A stretch of DNA of 64,000 bases from Clostridium sp. OS1-26 (GTDB lineage Bacteria; Bacillota; Clostridia; Clostridiales; Clostridiaceae): the NCBI RefSeq assembly GCF_030915445.1, contig NZ_CP133264.1, forward strand, positions 5,241,208 through 5,305,207, written 5' to 3'. The notes beneath the pieces were generated by a model. The model made no database searches. It was not told the origin of the DNA and saw nothing but the letters and a program-made list of their open reading frames with translations. The translations under genes were made by a program, and so were the position numbers. How positions within the stretch are numbered: the stretch's first letter is position 1; the number at the start of each line of letters is the position of its first letter. Of this stretch, positions 34,503-44,061 are shown in pieces.

Positions 34503-35561
34503 ATGAACAGGAAAAAATTAATAAGTAAAATAATGACTGCAGTAATAGCTGGAGGAGTTCTGCTTTCAACAGGAAGTTATGTTTTTGCTAAAAGCAATGT
34601 AAATGGAACAACTGGAGCAAATAGAAAAACACAAGAAGCTAGAATAAATAAGAAAAATCCAACAGATAACATGAAGTCAGAACTTGATAAGTTAGTTACC
34701 GCTGGAACTATTACACAGGATCAGGAAGCTAAAGTTTTAGACTACTTCAAGCAAAAAGAGACTGACAGAAAAGCCGAAATGGATAAAGTTAAAAACATGA
34801 CCGAATCTGAACGTAAAACTTATTTTGAAAGCAAAAAAACTACAGAAAAAACTGATTTCTTAAGTGAGCTAGTAACTGCTGGAACTTTAACTCAGGATCA
34901 AGCCAATGCAATTAACTCTGTGATTCATCAAGGACCTGGTCAAAAAAGACCTGGTACAAATGCAGAGCAAGCTAAAACTGAGCTTGATAAGCTAGTTACC
35001 GCTGGAACTATTACGCAGGATCAAGAAACTAACATAATAAATGCTATGAAACAAGAACAAACTGATAGGAAGGCTGAAATGGATAAAGTTAAGAACATGA
35101 CTAAGGCTGAGCGCCAAACTTATTTTGAAAGCAAAAAAACTGCAGAAAAGACTGATTTCTTAAATAAACTTGTAACTGCTGGAACCATAACACAAGATCA
35201 AGCTACTGCTGTACGAAATGCAATTCATCAAGGCCCTGGCAGAAGAGAAGATGGAGCAAATCCGGAAAGATTTAAGACTCAACTTGATAGATTGGTTACA
35301 GCTGGAACTATCACACAAACCGAAGAAACTAACATTTTAAAGTATTTAACAGACAAACAAACTGATAGAAAAGCTGAAATGGATAAAGTTAAGAACATGA
35401 CTGAAGCTAAACGTAAAACTTACTTTGAAAGCAAAAAAACTACAGAAAAAACTGATTTCTTAAGTGAACTTGTAACTGCAGGAATTATATCACAGAATAA
35501 AGCTGATGCTATTAAAGCCACTATGCCTACTCCAAAAGATCATAGTGTAAAAATTAACTAG
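34503..35561 (+). CDS. Secreted protein of three 100-residue repeats (DUF2680-like)
   Basis: The 352-aa protein has a signal peptide (about 1-29, ending GSYVFA). Three tandem 100-residue repeats follow, each with two copies of a helical pair: LDKLVTAGTITQDQ and a matching half ending TDFLSELVTAGTLTQDQ, joined by a charged segment (TDRKAEMDKVKNMTE). The motif VTAGTITQDQ resembles the DUF2680/YckD family of secreted clostridial proteins. Function is unknown. GGAG precedes the ATG and it has its own terminator. Confidence 0.85.
   Translation: MNRKKLISKIMTAVIAGGVLLSTGSYVFAKSNVNGTTGANRKTQEARINKKNPTDNMKSELDKLVTAGTITQDQEAKVLDYFKQKETDRKAEMDKVKNMTESERKTYFESKKTTEKTDFLSELVTAGTLTQDQANAINSVIHQGPGQKRPGTNAEQAKTELDKLVTAGTITQDQETNIINAMKQEQTDRKAEMDKVKNMTKAERQTYFESKKTAEKTDFLNKLVTAGTITQDQATAVRNAIHQGPGRREDGANPERFKTQLDRLVTAGTITQTEETNILKYLTDKQTDRKAEMDKVKNMTEAKRKTYFESKKTTEKTDFLSELVTAGIISQNKADAIKATMPTPKDHSVKIN
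34680..35561 (+). repeat. Three tandem 300-nt coding repeats
   Basis: Units start at 34680, 34980 and 35280, exactly 300 bases apart. Long near-identical DNA blocks (for example GCTGAAATGGATAAAGTTAA) recur in each, which points to recent expansion or gene conversion. The last unit is truncated by the stop codon. Confidence 0.85.
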
Positions 35562-35571
35562 GAATTTGTTT

Positions 35572-35603
35572 AAAAAGCTCAGAGATTAAATTCTGAGCTT
35601 TTT
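35572..35603 (+). terminator. Terminator after the repeat protein gene
   Basis: AAAAAGCTCAGA pairs with TCTGAGCTTTTT, followed by AGTG and later T-rich sequence. A near-identical hairpin occurs at 45987. Confidence 0.8.
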
Positions 35604-35646
35604 AGTGTTATAAAATTTTCGTTATAACTATAGTAATATTTTAACA

Positions 35647-37029
35647 CTATTTTATATCGTACTTCTCCAATTTCCTATAGAAAGACATTCTAGGTATTTT
35701 TAATTTTTTAGCCGCTTTACTTTTATTATTATTGCATTCCACCAAAGCATTTAAGACCATTTCTTTCTCCATGCGCATCAAAAATTCATCTAATCCCAAC
35801 TCATTTACATCATATTTGCTCTTAACTGCAGTTTTTAATATATATTCTGGAATATCTGCTTCTATTATATTAGCATCATCAGCATTAACGCAAATTCTAT
35901 CAATTACGTTTTTCAATTCCCTTACGTTTCCAGGCCATTCATAGTTTACTAGCATGTCAATAGCAGGTTTAGAAATTTTTCTAAACATTCCAGAATGCTT
36001 ATAAAAGGAATTTAAGAATTTATCTATGAGTACCTCAATATCACTTTTTCTTTCTCTTAAAGGAGGTATTTCTATAGTTAATACATTAAGCCTATAATAT
36101 AAATCTTCTCTAAATTTTTCTTCTTTAATTAACTGCTTTAGATTTCTATTTGTAGCACAGCACACTCTTACATCTACAGGAATTGTAGTTTTGCCTCCTA
36201 CCCTAACTATCTCTTTTTCTTGAAGAACCCTTAAAATTTTAACCTGCATGAAATAGGGCATATCCCCTATTTCATCTAAAAATATAGTTCCTCCATTGGC
36301 AACTTCAAACTTACCTATACTCCCACCTTTCTTAGCTCCAGTAAAGGCTCCTTCTTCATATCCAAATAGTTCAGACTCTAGAAGATTTCCAGGAATGGCG
36401 GAACAATTTATACTTATAAAAGGTTTATTCTTTCTTAAACTTTCATTATGTAAGGCATGGGCAAAAAGTTCTTTACCTACACCACTTTCACCTGTGATTA
36501 GCACATCTAAATCTACTTTCGCAAATTTTTCAACTTTCTTTTTACACTGTATCATATCCCTACTTTTTCCTATAATATCACCCAGCGTATACTTTGCTTT
36601 ATTGAATTTTGCTATATGATTTTTATACAATTTTAATTCTTTATCAAGTGCGTCACATTTTTCTATAATTGACTTCATTTCAGTTATGCCTTCAAAAAGA
36701 ACCATTCCAAATCCTCCAACTACTTGTCCTTCATCATCTAGGATTGGAATTCTATGGACAATAGCATCCTTACCATTAGGAAATTTGTGCTTTATCGCAA
36801 TGTCAGCTTTTTTATTCTTTAAAGTATCCATGAATTTTGAAGTTGGATTTATATCCGTTACGAGCTTTCCTATCATTTCTTCTCTAGGAATCTTTAGAAA
36901 ATCAGCAAAAACTTTGTTTATATAAATCATTTTTCCATCCTTGTCCAAAAAATCTACCGTAATTGGTATGTTTTCAAAAGCCTGATAGCAAAAATGTAAA
37001 AACTCTTTGGAATGTATAAAATTTGACAT
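35647..37029 (-). CDS. Sigma-54-dependent activator (PAS-AAA-Fis)
   Basis: The 460-aa regulator has a PAS domain (about 8-125), a sigma-54 interaction AAA domain with Walker A GESGVGKELFA (about 175), the GAFTGA loop in ELFGYEEGAFTGAKKGG, Walker B GTIFLDEIGDMP, and a C-terminal Fis-type HTH (CNNNKSKAAKKLKIPRMSFYRKLEKY). It activates sigma-54 promoters in response to a signal sensed by PAS. The neighbouring minus-strand operon (MFS, CoA-transferase, hydrolase) has a -24/-12 promoter and is its likely target. A terminator separates the operon from this gene. Confidence 0.93.
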   Translation of the reverse strand: MSNFIHSKEFLHFCYQAFENIPITVDFLDKDGKMIYINKVFADFLKIPREEMIGKLVTDINPTSKFMDTLKNKKADIAIKHKFPNGKDAIVHRIPILDDEGQVVGGFGMVLFEGITEMKSIIEKCDALDKELKLYKNHIAKFNKAKYTLGDIIGKSRDMIQCKKKVEKFAKVDLDVLITGESGVGKELFAHALHNESLRKNKPFISINCSAIPGNLLESELFGYEEGAFTGAKKGGSIGKFEVANGGTIFLDEIGDMPYFMQVKILRVLQEKEIVRVGGKTTIPVDVRVCCATNRNLKQLIKEEKFREDLYYRLNVLTIEIPPLRERKSDIEVLIDKFLNSFYKHSGMFRKISKPAIDMLVNYEWPGNVRELKNVIDRICVNADDANIIEADIPEYILKTAVKSKYDVNELGLDEFLMRMEKEMVLNALVECNNNKSKAAKKLKIPRMSFYRKLEKYDIK

Positions 37030-37114
37030 TCATATCCCCCTTAAAATTCTATCATTTATATGTATCTTTAGATGACATGCCTTTTATATGCAATTTTTCA
37101 TTAAGTATAGCAAA

Positions 37115-37160
37115 AAAATTTTCACATAACAATAAACCTTATTAATTATGTGAAAATTTT
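37115..37160 (-). terminator. Terminator between the MFS gene and the sigma-54 activator gene
   Basis: AAAATTTTCACATAA (37115-37129) pairs perfectly with TTATGTGAAAATTTT (37146-37160). It ends the catabolic operon. Confidence 0.75.
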
Positions 37161-37175
37161 ATATTCTAATCTAAT

Positions 37176-38444
37176 TTATACAGAAAGATTATTAGTTTTC
37201 TTAACATCTATTAAACGTCCTAATATTACTGTAAAAATTACTGCTAATATTAACCCTGCTATACCAGAGTACCAGATTATATTATAACTCTTAGTAACAT
37301 CGTATATATATGCTCCAAGGTAAATTGCAACGGCTGCTCCAAGGGATCCAAAAGTTGCCATAACTCCGCTAACTGTTCCTAAGCCTTTACGTCCAAATAA
37401 ATCCGCAGCTAAAGCACTAAAAAGTCCATAACATCCTGTATATGAAAGCCCTGCTACAAAAACAAAAGCATAAGTCATTCCCATAGAAGTAGCATTTATT
37501 AGCATAAACCCACCAACAACTTGAAGTGATAAAGCAATAATTATTGCTTTTTTACGTTCTATATAGTCTGAAATTGCAGGCCATGCTAACATAGATATAA
37601 CATTTAAGAACATAGTAGCTGCCAGTGCATTAGTTGCATCGCCTTTACTTATGCCGTTATTAACTAGATGTGGAACTTGGTGCACAGCCTGTGCCCATCC
37701 GTTTCCTGCCATAAAAAAGTATGCCAAAAACAGTGCCCAAGCTTTTGGTGATTTTAAGACTTTTACTAAAGTCCACTCCTCTTCATAATTATCTATAGGC
37801 TTTGAGGTTGTATTTGCAGCAGCTTCTGCAATAACTTCTCCATCAGGACTTAATCCTAAATCTTCAGGCTTATTTCTCATTAATAACAATGCAGGTATTA
37901 TTACAAGCACCCAAGACATAATGGCCATAATTCTAAAAGTACCTCTCCATCCAATTGTATTAAGCCAATCTTTGGATAAAACAGTGAACAAAGCACTACC
38001 TAGTGGAGATGCTGCTAATGCTATAGCAAGAGCACGGCCTCTTTTTTTAACAAACCAGCGACTTACTGCAGTTGGCCCTGGAACCATGCCCATACATGTG
38101 CCAGCTACTCCTAAAATAACACCATAGCATAAATAAAATTGAAATGGAGTTTTTATTACAGTCAAAAGATAATATGCTGTGCCTGTTAGAAAACCTCCAA
38201 AAGCTAGTGTAGCTTTTACACCTATTTTATCCATTATACGTCCAGTAAAAGGAACTACAATAGCATATATAAACATATTAGCTGATAAAGCACCAGCAAC
38301 CTGTGCTCTTGTCCATCCTAGATCCTTAAGCATAGATAGCTGTATAACTCCAAAAGCTCCCTTTGTACCGTAAGTGATCCCTACAGAAAGGAAAGCTACA
38401 AGGACAATCCACCACCCATAGAAAATTCCTGATTTTTTATCCAT
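37176..38444 (-). CDS. MFS transporter, oxalate/formate antiporter-like group
   Basis: About 422 aa and 12 predicted helices. The N-terminus GIFYGWWIVLVAFLSVGITYGTKGAFGV and GRIMDKIGVKATLAFGGFLTGTAYYLL are typical of the OFA/MCT-like branch that carries carboxylates. GGAGG lies 9 bases before ATG 38444, which is preferred over an upstream in-frame ATG. Third gene of the sigma-54 operon; it probably imports the carboxylate that the CoA-transferase activates. Confidence 0.88.
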   Translation of the reverse strand: MDKKSGIFYGWWIVLVAFLSVGITYGTKGAFGVIQLSMLKDLGWTRAQVAGALSANMFIYAIVVPFTGRIMDKIGVKATLAFGGFLTGTAYYLLTVIKTPFQFYLCYGVILGVAGTCMGMVPGPTAVSRWFVKKRGRALAIALAASPLGSALFTVLSKDWLNTIGWRGTFRIMAIMSWVLVIIPALLLMRNKPEDLGLSPDGEVIAEAAANTTSKPIDNYEEEWTLVKVLKSPKAWALFLAYFFMAGNGWAQAVHQVPHLVNNGISKGDATNALAATMFLNVISMLAWPAISDYIERKKAIIIALSLQVVGGFMLINATSMGMTYAFVFVAGLSYTGCYGLFSALAADLFGRKGLGTVSGVMATFGSLGAAVAIYLGAYIYDVTKSYNIIWYSGIAGLILAVIFTVILGRLIDVKKTNNLSV

Positions 38445-38474
38445 AATCAAATCCTCCAATCCTTTAAAAATGTA

Positions 38475-39801
38475 CTACCAAATCATATTCTTTTTTGCTT
38501 CAAATCTTAGCCAATCTCTGAAATCTGGATGGGCAATATTAATTAAAGCAGTTACCCTATCCTTTACAGATAGCCCTCTAAGCCATGCCACTCCATTTTC
38601 TGTAACAACATAATCTACATCATTTCTTGATAAACTTACAATTGAACCAAGCTTTAAAAAGGAACTATCTTTGAAATTGTTTCTTTTTTACCTTCAGCAT
38701 TAGTTATTGTAGTAGTTGAATGCATAGCTATAATAGATTTTCCATCTTTAGATCTCTGCGATCCTAGTACAGTATCAGCTTGTCCTCCAGTTCCTGTATA
38801 TTGTATGTTTCCTATGGATTCTGAACAGCACTGCCCAGTAAGATCAACTTCTAAAGTAGCATTTATAGAAACAAATTTGTTGTTCTTTCCAATTATATAA
38901 GGATCGTTAACCCAGGAACCTGATTTAAATAAAACCGTTGGATTGTCATCTAAATAGTCATAAAGTTTTTTATTACCAAAAGCAAAGGCGCATACTGACC
39001 TACCATTATAGAATCCTTTCTGTGAGTTATCTACAGCTCCACACTCTATAAGCTCTGCCATAGATTCCGTAAACATTTCTGTATGGATTCCAAGATGTTT
39101 TTTACGCCTTAATTCTGCTGCTACTGCATTTGGAATGTTTCCTATTCCAAGTTGAATAGTAGAACCATCTTCAACAAGCTCTGCAATATTTTCTCCTATT
39201 TTTCTGTCCACATCTGTATAAGGTACCAGCTGCACCTCTGGAATAGGACGATTTGTCTCAACAAGCGCTTCTACTTCGCTAATATGCACAATATTATCTC
39301 CAAAAGTTCTAGGGTAATTGGAATTAACCTCACATATTAGTACTGCACCATTTTCTATTAATTCTCTTTCATATATATTGCTTATGGAAAGTGATAAGTA
39401 TCCATGCTTATCCATAGGAGAACAGGTTGTAAATAATACTTTTCTCCTATCTTGTATTCCATGTAACTTTTTCCATACCGCTATATGAGCATGTTGTGGA
39501 GTGCAAGTAGCATTCCCTCTTTTTGAGCATCTCTTAAGGCTTTAGTAAAATACCAGCCATGAACAAATATATTATCCTTATATTGAGAGTTGTTTATAAA
39601 TTCATAATTTTTCATTGGTAGGCAATTTTGAAGTTCAACACCAGTTATACCATTAGCACTTATAGTATGCAGTTCATCTAGCAATGTTATAGGCTCTGCT
39701 CCTGCCTGAGCAACAAATATCACATCCTTAGACTGAATCAAGTTCAATGCTCCCGCTATATTCTTTACTTTACTGTTATAAATTTCCTGTACATTTTTCA
39801 T
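38475..39801 (-). pseudogene. Acetyl-CoA hydrolase/4-hydroxybutyrate CoA-transferase family gene with two 1-base frameshifts
   Basis: Three frame pieces add up to about 442 aa, the normal family length. The N-terminal piece (39801 to about 39525) includes IFVAQAGAEPITLLDELH. The middle piece (to 38654) has VLFTTCSPMDKHGYLSLS, VEDGSTIQLGIGNIPNAVAAEL and GTGGQADTVLGSQRSKDGKSI. The C-terminal piece reads LGSIVSLSRNDVDYVVTENGVAWLRGLSVKDR. The breaks fall at a T5 run (39520-39524) and an A5 run (38656-38660, forward strand); one extra base in each restores the frame. Enzymes of this type move CoA from acetyl-CoA to a short carboxylate such as 4-hydroxybutyrate. Confidence 0.85.
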
Positions 39802-39845
39802 TTTAAATACCTTCCTCTCTATAATCTATTATTACTTATAAATTA

Positions 39846-40664
39846 TTAAACTATTTTAAACTCTTCATTGCAGCAGCTTAAAAATCCAAGAACCAATGAA
39901 GAAAATTCATAAGGTTTCTCGTACATAGATGCATGACCTGCACCTTTTATTACTACCATTTTTGCACCTTCGATTTTTTCGTATATTTCTTCTTGAAATC
40001 TTACAGGCAAAAGTGAATCATACTCTGCACCAATAACCAAGGTTGGTACCTTTATTTTATGCAAATTGTCTCTTACGTCATATTCTAATGAGCTGTTATT
40101 AAGCCTTCTAAATCCCTCATACCATTCAACAGTGAGAGCTTTTTGAAATAACTTTTCCCTATCCTTCAACCACTGTATATTGTCTTGGTAAAATTCTGAG
40201 GAATATATATGAGGCATAGTAGCATTAAAGAAAACAGAACCATCATGAGTAGCTGCTGCCATATCCCAACTTGCTCCTATATCTTTTAATCCATTAAAAG
40301 TATAGCTAGTGGTATTAGCAAGTATAAGACTACTTAATCTTTCTTCATACTTTATTGCAAACTGTATAGCGACTTCTCCTCCATAGGATACGCCTATCAT
40401 GTTAACCTTTTCAAAGTTCAGCTCATCAAATACTTCTTTAAGAAATTCAACATGCATACTTTGAGTATATTTTTCTTCAGCCCTATCAGATTGACCCATA
40501 TCAATAAAGTCTATTAGAAAAAGCTTATAATTTTTTGAAAAAGCCTTTATGAATGGACTCCAGCTTGCAGTACTCATCATTATGCCATTTAATAGTACAA
40601 GAGGTTCTCCTTCTCCATAGCTTTCATAATAAATATTCTTATTACGAATTGAAATTTTGGTCAT
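39846..40664 (-). CDS. Alpha/beta hydrolase (esterase/lactonase-like)
   Basis: The 272-aa protein has the alpha/beta hydrolase fold: an HGxx-like oxyanion region (LVLLNGIMMSTASW), nucleophile GVSYGGEVAI (Ser about 95), acid in LVIGAEYDSLLP and His in GAGHASMYEKPYEF. There is no signal peptide, so it is cytoplasmic. It is the first gene of the sigma-54 operon. Together with the CoA-transferase and carboxylate transporter, a role in releasing a hydroxyacid from an ester or lactone is plausible but unproven. GGGAGG precedes the ATG. Confidence 0.88.
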   Translation of the reverse strand: MTKISIRNKNIYYESYGEGEPLVLLNGIMMSTASWSPFIKAFSKNYKLFLIDFIDMGQSDRAEEKYTQSMHVEFLKEVFDELNFEKVNMIGVSYGGEVAIQFAIKYEERLSSLILANTTSYTFNGLKDIGASWDMAAATHDGSVFFNATMPHIYSSEFYQDNIQWLKDREKLFQKALTVEWYEGFRRLNNSSLEYDVRDNLHKIKVPTLVIGAEYDSLLPVRFQEEIYEKIEGAKMVVIKGAGHASMYEKPYEFSSLVLGFLSCCNEEFKIV

Positions 40665-40705
40665 ATTACCTTTCCTCCCTTGTTATTTTTTATATATAAT
40701 TAATA

Positions 40706-40721
40706 AGCAAAATGTGTGCCA
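40706..40721 (-). promoter_or_regulatory. Sigma-54 (-24/-12) promoter
   Basis: The minus strand reads TGGCACACATTTTGCT: GG and GC are exactly 10 bases apart, matching TGGCAC-N5-TTGCT. It lies 42 bases upstream of the hydrolase start codon. Confidence 0.85.
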
Positions 40722-40771
40722 CTGCATATTCTAGATATATCAAGGCTTCTGAAGACTTTTTGCAACAAAAT

Positions 40772-40893
40772 GGTACATGTAAAATTATAGTGCTCTTCAA
40801 AACTTTCTAAAATCACATGTACCCTTTACTTTATAGCCATACTATCTCAATAAACATGCCAATATAATTTTAAAATGTATCAACAAGATACAT
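40772..40893 (-). promoter_or_regulatory. Candidate upstream activator sites for the sigma-54 regulator
   Basis: GGTACATGT (40772-40780) and ACATGTACC (40815-40823) form an inverted pair, and ATGTATC-N5-GATACAT (40875-40893) is a perfect palindrome. They lie 55-170 bases upstream of the -24/-12 promoter, the usual range for enhancer sites. Confidence 0.5.
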
Positions 40894-40979
40894 ATTGCTC
40901 GCTACTGGTACATCTACATATAAAATTCATATGTATACTTGCAATCGTATCTGCTGCAATTTCAATACTTTCTTAAACA

Positions 40980-41130
40980 CTGACCTCAATAATGGACATT
41001 GAGTTGAAAAACTCCTATGGTAGAATGAACTGAATTTTGAAAAGCGGACAAGGAAATAAAAAATCCCCTATGATAGAACTAAATTTAATCTATCATAGGG
41101 GTAAATTTATGTCTGAGAAAAAGAATTAGT
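40980..41130 (+). mobile_element. Possible 5' remnant of an insertion sequence
   Basis: The stretch starts TGACCTCAATAATGGACA, which looks like an IS3-type terminal end. It contains a perfect 13-bp hairpin CCCCTATGATAGA/TCTATCATAGGGG (41066-41102), and a start codon at 41109 encodes only MSEKKN before a stop. This resembles the leader and truncated first codons of a transposase. The evidence is by eye only. The hairpin would also terminate minus-strand transcription. Confidence 0.3.
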
Positions 41131-41278
41131 TAATATATTTCATTATATTTTACAAACCAAAGAATTTATCCTTTAATCCTATTATACATATTTCTAAATT
41201 AGCAGTATAATAATTGTTGTTATTAACTTTAAGTATGCTTATAAAATTGCATTTTTATGGAAAGGAGTTATTCAGATT

Positions 41279-42007
41279 TTGCTTACTAATTATATTGGTA
41301 CACTTTATAAAAATAAAACAAAAATATGTCTAAATAATGTTACCTCTGAATCTGTTCATCTCGGAATACTTCTTGCAATAGTTGGAGGTTTTTTGGATGC
41401 TTATACTTTTATTGGAAGAGGTGGCGTTTTTGCTAATGCCCAAACAGGAAATATAGTGCTATTGGGAGTAGAAGCCTCAAGAGGAAACTGGAGGCAAGCT
41501 CTTATGGCTCTTCCCCCTATTTTGGCATTTATATTAGGAGTAATAGTTTCCGAATGGGTAAAAAAAAGGTCTCCCATACCTTTTATAAAAGATTCGGCAA
41601 GGGCTATCTTGATCCTTGAGGTTGTAATTCTTTTTATTATAGGCTTTGTACCTAGTAGTATTCCAGATGAAGTGGTAACTGTTACAATTTCCTTTGTTTC
41701 TTCGCTACAAATATCTTCATTTAGGACGCTAGTTGATTCTCCATATAGTACAACCATGTCCACTGGTAACTTGCGCTCAGCATCCTATGCAGCTTATATT
41801 GCTTTCACAGAAAAAGATTGTAAAGCAGCTATTCGATCTCTTCGTTACTTTACGATCATATTATCATTTTTATTGGGAGCTTTTTTAGGTGGACTGCTCA
41901 CATTATCTATTGGAGTTAAATCAATATGGGCAGCATCTTTGATATTAATTTTTTCGATTATTCTATTTAATATAGATGAACGTAGAGCCAAAAAAACCCT
42001 TACCTAA
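41279..42007 (+). CDS. DUF1275 (YoaK-like) membrane protein
   Basis: The 242-aa protein has six or so hydrophobic segments and the DUF1275 signature: LLAIVGGFLDAYTFIGRGGVFANAQTGNIVLLG near the N-terminus and FRTLVDSPYSTTMSTGNLRSA in the middle. The family is uncharacterised. It starts at TTG with AAAGGAG about 11 bases upstream. It stands alone and ends in a terminator that overlaps its stop codon. Confidence 0.9.
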   Translation: MLTNYIGTLYKNKTKICLNNVTSESVHLGILLAIVGGFLDAYTFIGRGGVFANAQTGNIVLLGVEASRGNWRQALMALPPILAFILGVIVSEWVKKRSPIPFIKDSARAILILEVVILFIIGFVPSSIPDEVVTVTISFVSSLQISSFRTLVDSPYSTTMSTGNLRSASYAAYIAFTEKDCKAAIRSLRYFTIILSFLLGAFLGGLLTLSIGVKSIWAASLILIFSIILFNIDERRAKKTLT

Positions 42008-42019
42008 TAAGTAAGGGTT
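41995..42019 (+). terminator. Terminator overlapping the DUF1275 stop codon
   Basis: AACCCTTAC pairs with GTAAGGGTT around CTAATAA, followed by CGGATTTTG. Confidence 0.7.
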
Positions 42020-42168
42020 CGGATTTTGTCCTTAATCTTCTACATTGTATCTATAAATTTTTTTCACCTTTTCCCGTAATTTATACTCTTCAATCTATTT
42101 TATCATAGATTATCTAAAGATTAGTAAGCTAATATTAAAGTTATTGTATTTAATAATTTACGATTTTG

Positions 42169-42701
42169 CTAAATGTATAAGTAGCTTATAAATGTAAATA
42201 GTAATAAACTTACAAAATTATACGCATTAAACTTACTCAAATATATTTTATTTTTTCCCTCATTTTCATTCACATATATTTCATATGATATAAGGCTTGC
42301 AAGTGAAGCTATAATAGTCCCCATTCCTCCTATATTAACTCCTAAAAGTACTTCTCTCCAGTTGTCTGTGAAATTCGATACCAGTATAGAACAAGGTACA
42401 TTGCTTACAACCTGACTGAGAATTATAGAAGAAAAATAAGGCATACTCGGTTTTTTTAAAAACTCCTTTAGATATACCCGTATAAGCTCTATATTAGAAA
42501 TATTACCAATAAATATAAAGAAACATATAAAAGTAGCTAATAAAAAATAATCTACTTTCTTTATAAGATACTTGTCCATACAGACTATACATAAAAAGAG
42601 GTAGAGACAGCTAGGAATAATGATATAACAAACACTTTTTCTTTCTTTAGTTTTTCAATAAATCTATATACTTTAATATCATTTGTAGTACAGTATTTCA
42701 T
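42169..42701 (-). pseudogene. Anion permease (SLC13/ArsB-like) with a large internal deletion
   Basis: An ATG at 42701 with AAGGAGTG upstream starts MKYCTTNDIKVYRF ... KEKVFVISLFLAVSTSF, which resembles the N-terminus of ion-transporter-superfamily permeases, then stops near 42586. The next frame (42579-42169) resumes deep in the C-terminal half (VDYFLLATFICFFIFIGNI; SQVVSNVPCSILVSNFTDNWREVLLGVNIGGMGTIIASLASLISY). About 250 central residues are missing, so it cannot be functional. Confidence 0.65.
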
Positions 42702-42930
42702 ATATGTCACTCCTTCAATCAAAATACCCTTTCATATTATACAAATATAAGTTGTTATTTACAATATTATAAATATATTAAGCATCATTTTTTCGTTTAC
42801 TTTTAGTTTTAGTTAACATAATATAGTAATTGTTAACTTATAATTATTTTTGTCCAAATAATTTTGTAGACATATGTTACCTCACACCTTAGAATATAAT
42901 AGTGAGTTTAAGTACAACAAGAACAGAGAC

Positions 42931-43060
42931 GGAGGTTAAAGTCCTAAATGGACTTTAACGGGTAATTTGGGTAACTTTTGAGCGGAAGCGAAAATCTTAA
43001 GTTACTCAGTGCCCGAAGGGGAACGAGCAAAATTACCCAGTGTTCCGACTAAAAGGAGGA
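42931..43060 (+). ncRNA. Structured leader element (long form) upstream of the EamA gene
   Basis: The 130-base element opens with the hairpin GTTAAAGTCC-TAAAT-GGACTTTAAC. GGGTAATTT then pairs with AAATTACCC to enclose an inner stem (GGTAACTT/AAGTTACT) and a CCC-GAA-GGG hairpin, giving a three-way junction. It ends TGTTCCGACTAAAAGGAGG, so its 3' end supplies the ribosome site. A 65-base short form occurs before dinB. I do not match it to a known riboswitch class. Confidence 0.6.
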
Positions 43061-43067
43061 ATATTTT

Positions 43068-43964
43068 ATGCTACAATCACATTTAGGAGTATTAGCTGCA
43101 CTTGCAACAGCTGTATGTTGGACAGTTACTGCAGTTGCCTTTGAATCTGCTGGGAAAAAAGTTGGTTCTTTATGTGTAAATTTGATAAGACTTATTATAG
43201 CCTTTATACTGCTTTCAGTATTTAATTTTTTCACTAGGGGAATGCTTTTACCTATAGATGCATCAAGCTATACATGGATATGGTTGCTCTTATCAGGCTT
43301 AATAGGCTTTGTTTTAGGAGATTTATTTTTGTTCCAGGCCTATGTAGAAATTGGTTCACGTATATCTCAATTAATAATGTCTATAGTACCACCAATAACT
43401 GCAGTAACAGGTTATATATTAATGGGAGAAAAAATAACACTATTAGGTTTTGTAGGAATGACTACAACAATTATAGGTATTGCCCTTGTAATATTAACTA
43501 AAGGTTCCGATGACAAGAAAATTACCTTTTCTCATCCTATAAAAGGATTGACATATGCTTTTTTAGGAGCATTAGGACAAGCTTTTGGGCTTGTTTTCAG
43601 CAAATTTGGAATGGGATCCTACAACCCTTTTGCTGCTACTCAAATTAGAATTATAGCAGCAATCTTTGGCTTTTGCATTGTTGTTACAGTAAAAAAACAT
43701 TGGGAAAATGTTTTTACAGCGTTAAAGAATAAGAAAGCTATGAAAAACATAACTATTGGATCATTTTTCGGCCCATTCATTGGCGTATCTTTATCTTTGT
43801 TAGCTGTTCAGCATGCACCTACAGCTATTGTCTCAACAATAACCTCTATAACACCTATACTAATAATACCAGCATCAATCTTTGTGCTTAAGGAGAAAAT
43901 AGTCCCAAAAGAAATATTCGGTTCTTTTATTGCTCTAATAGGTGTTGCATTGCTATTTCTATAA
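43068..43964 (+). CDS. EamA/DMT-family transporter
   Basis: The 298-aa protein has ten predicted helices in two EamA halves (about 8-140 and 155-295). Typical motifs are VCWTVTAVAFESAGKKVGS, MGEKITLLGFVGMTTTIIGIALVI and VLKEKIVPKEIFGSFIALIGVALLFL. These drug/metabolite transporters export or import small metabolites; the substrate is unknown. AGGAGG lies 8 bases before the ATG and belongs to the repeated leader element. Confidence 0.9.
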   Translation: MLQSHLGVLAALATAVCWTVTAVAFESAGKKVGSLCVNLIRLIIAFILLSVFNFFTRGMLLPIDASSYTWIWLLLSGLIGFVLGDLFLFQAYVEIGSRISQLIMSIVPPITAVTGYILMGEKITLLGFVGMTTTIIGIALVILTKGSDDKKITFSHPIKGLTYAFLGALGQAFGLVFSKFGMGSYNPFAATQIRIIAAIFGFCIVVTVKKHWENVFTALKNKKAMKNITIGSFFGPFIGVSLSLLAVQHAPTAIVSTITSITPILIIPASIFVLKEKIVPKEIFGSFIALIGVALLFL

Positions 43965-43979
43965 GAATAACTAGATATA

Positions 43980-44022
43980 AAAAGCACTATTTCTAAAACA
44001 TAATTTTAGAAATAGTGCTTTT
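43980..44022. terminator. Bidirectional terminator between EamA and GNAT genes
   Basis: AAAGCACTATTTCTAAAA (43981-43998) pairs with TTTTAGAAATAGTGCTTT (44004-44021), with A and T tracts on the two sides. Confidence 0.85.
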
Positions 44023-44061
44023 TCTTTATATAATTTATATTAATTTAAAAGTTATATGGAT

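Noticed and set aside
34680..35561. Regular direct repeats that might be taken for a CRISPR array
   Set aside because: The period is 300 bases, the frame is open throughout and the repeats encode protein units.
39500..39530. Programmed frameshift in the CoA-transferase gene
   Set aside because: The run is read as CAA AAA GAG in the 0 frame, which is not a slippery heptamer in the right phase; a missing base is simpler.
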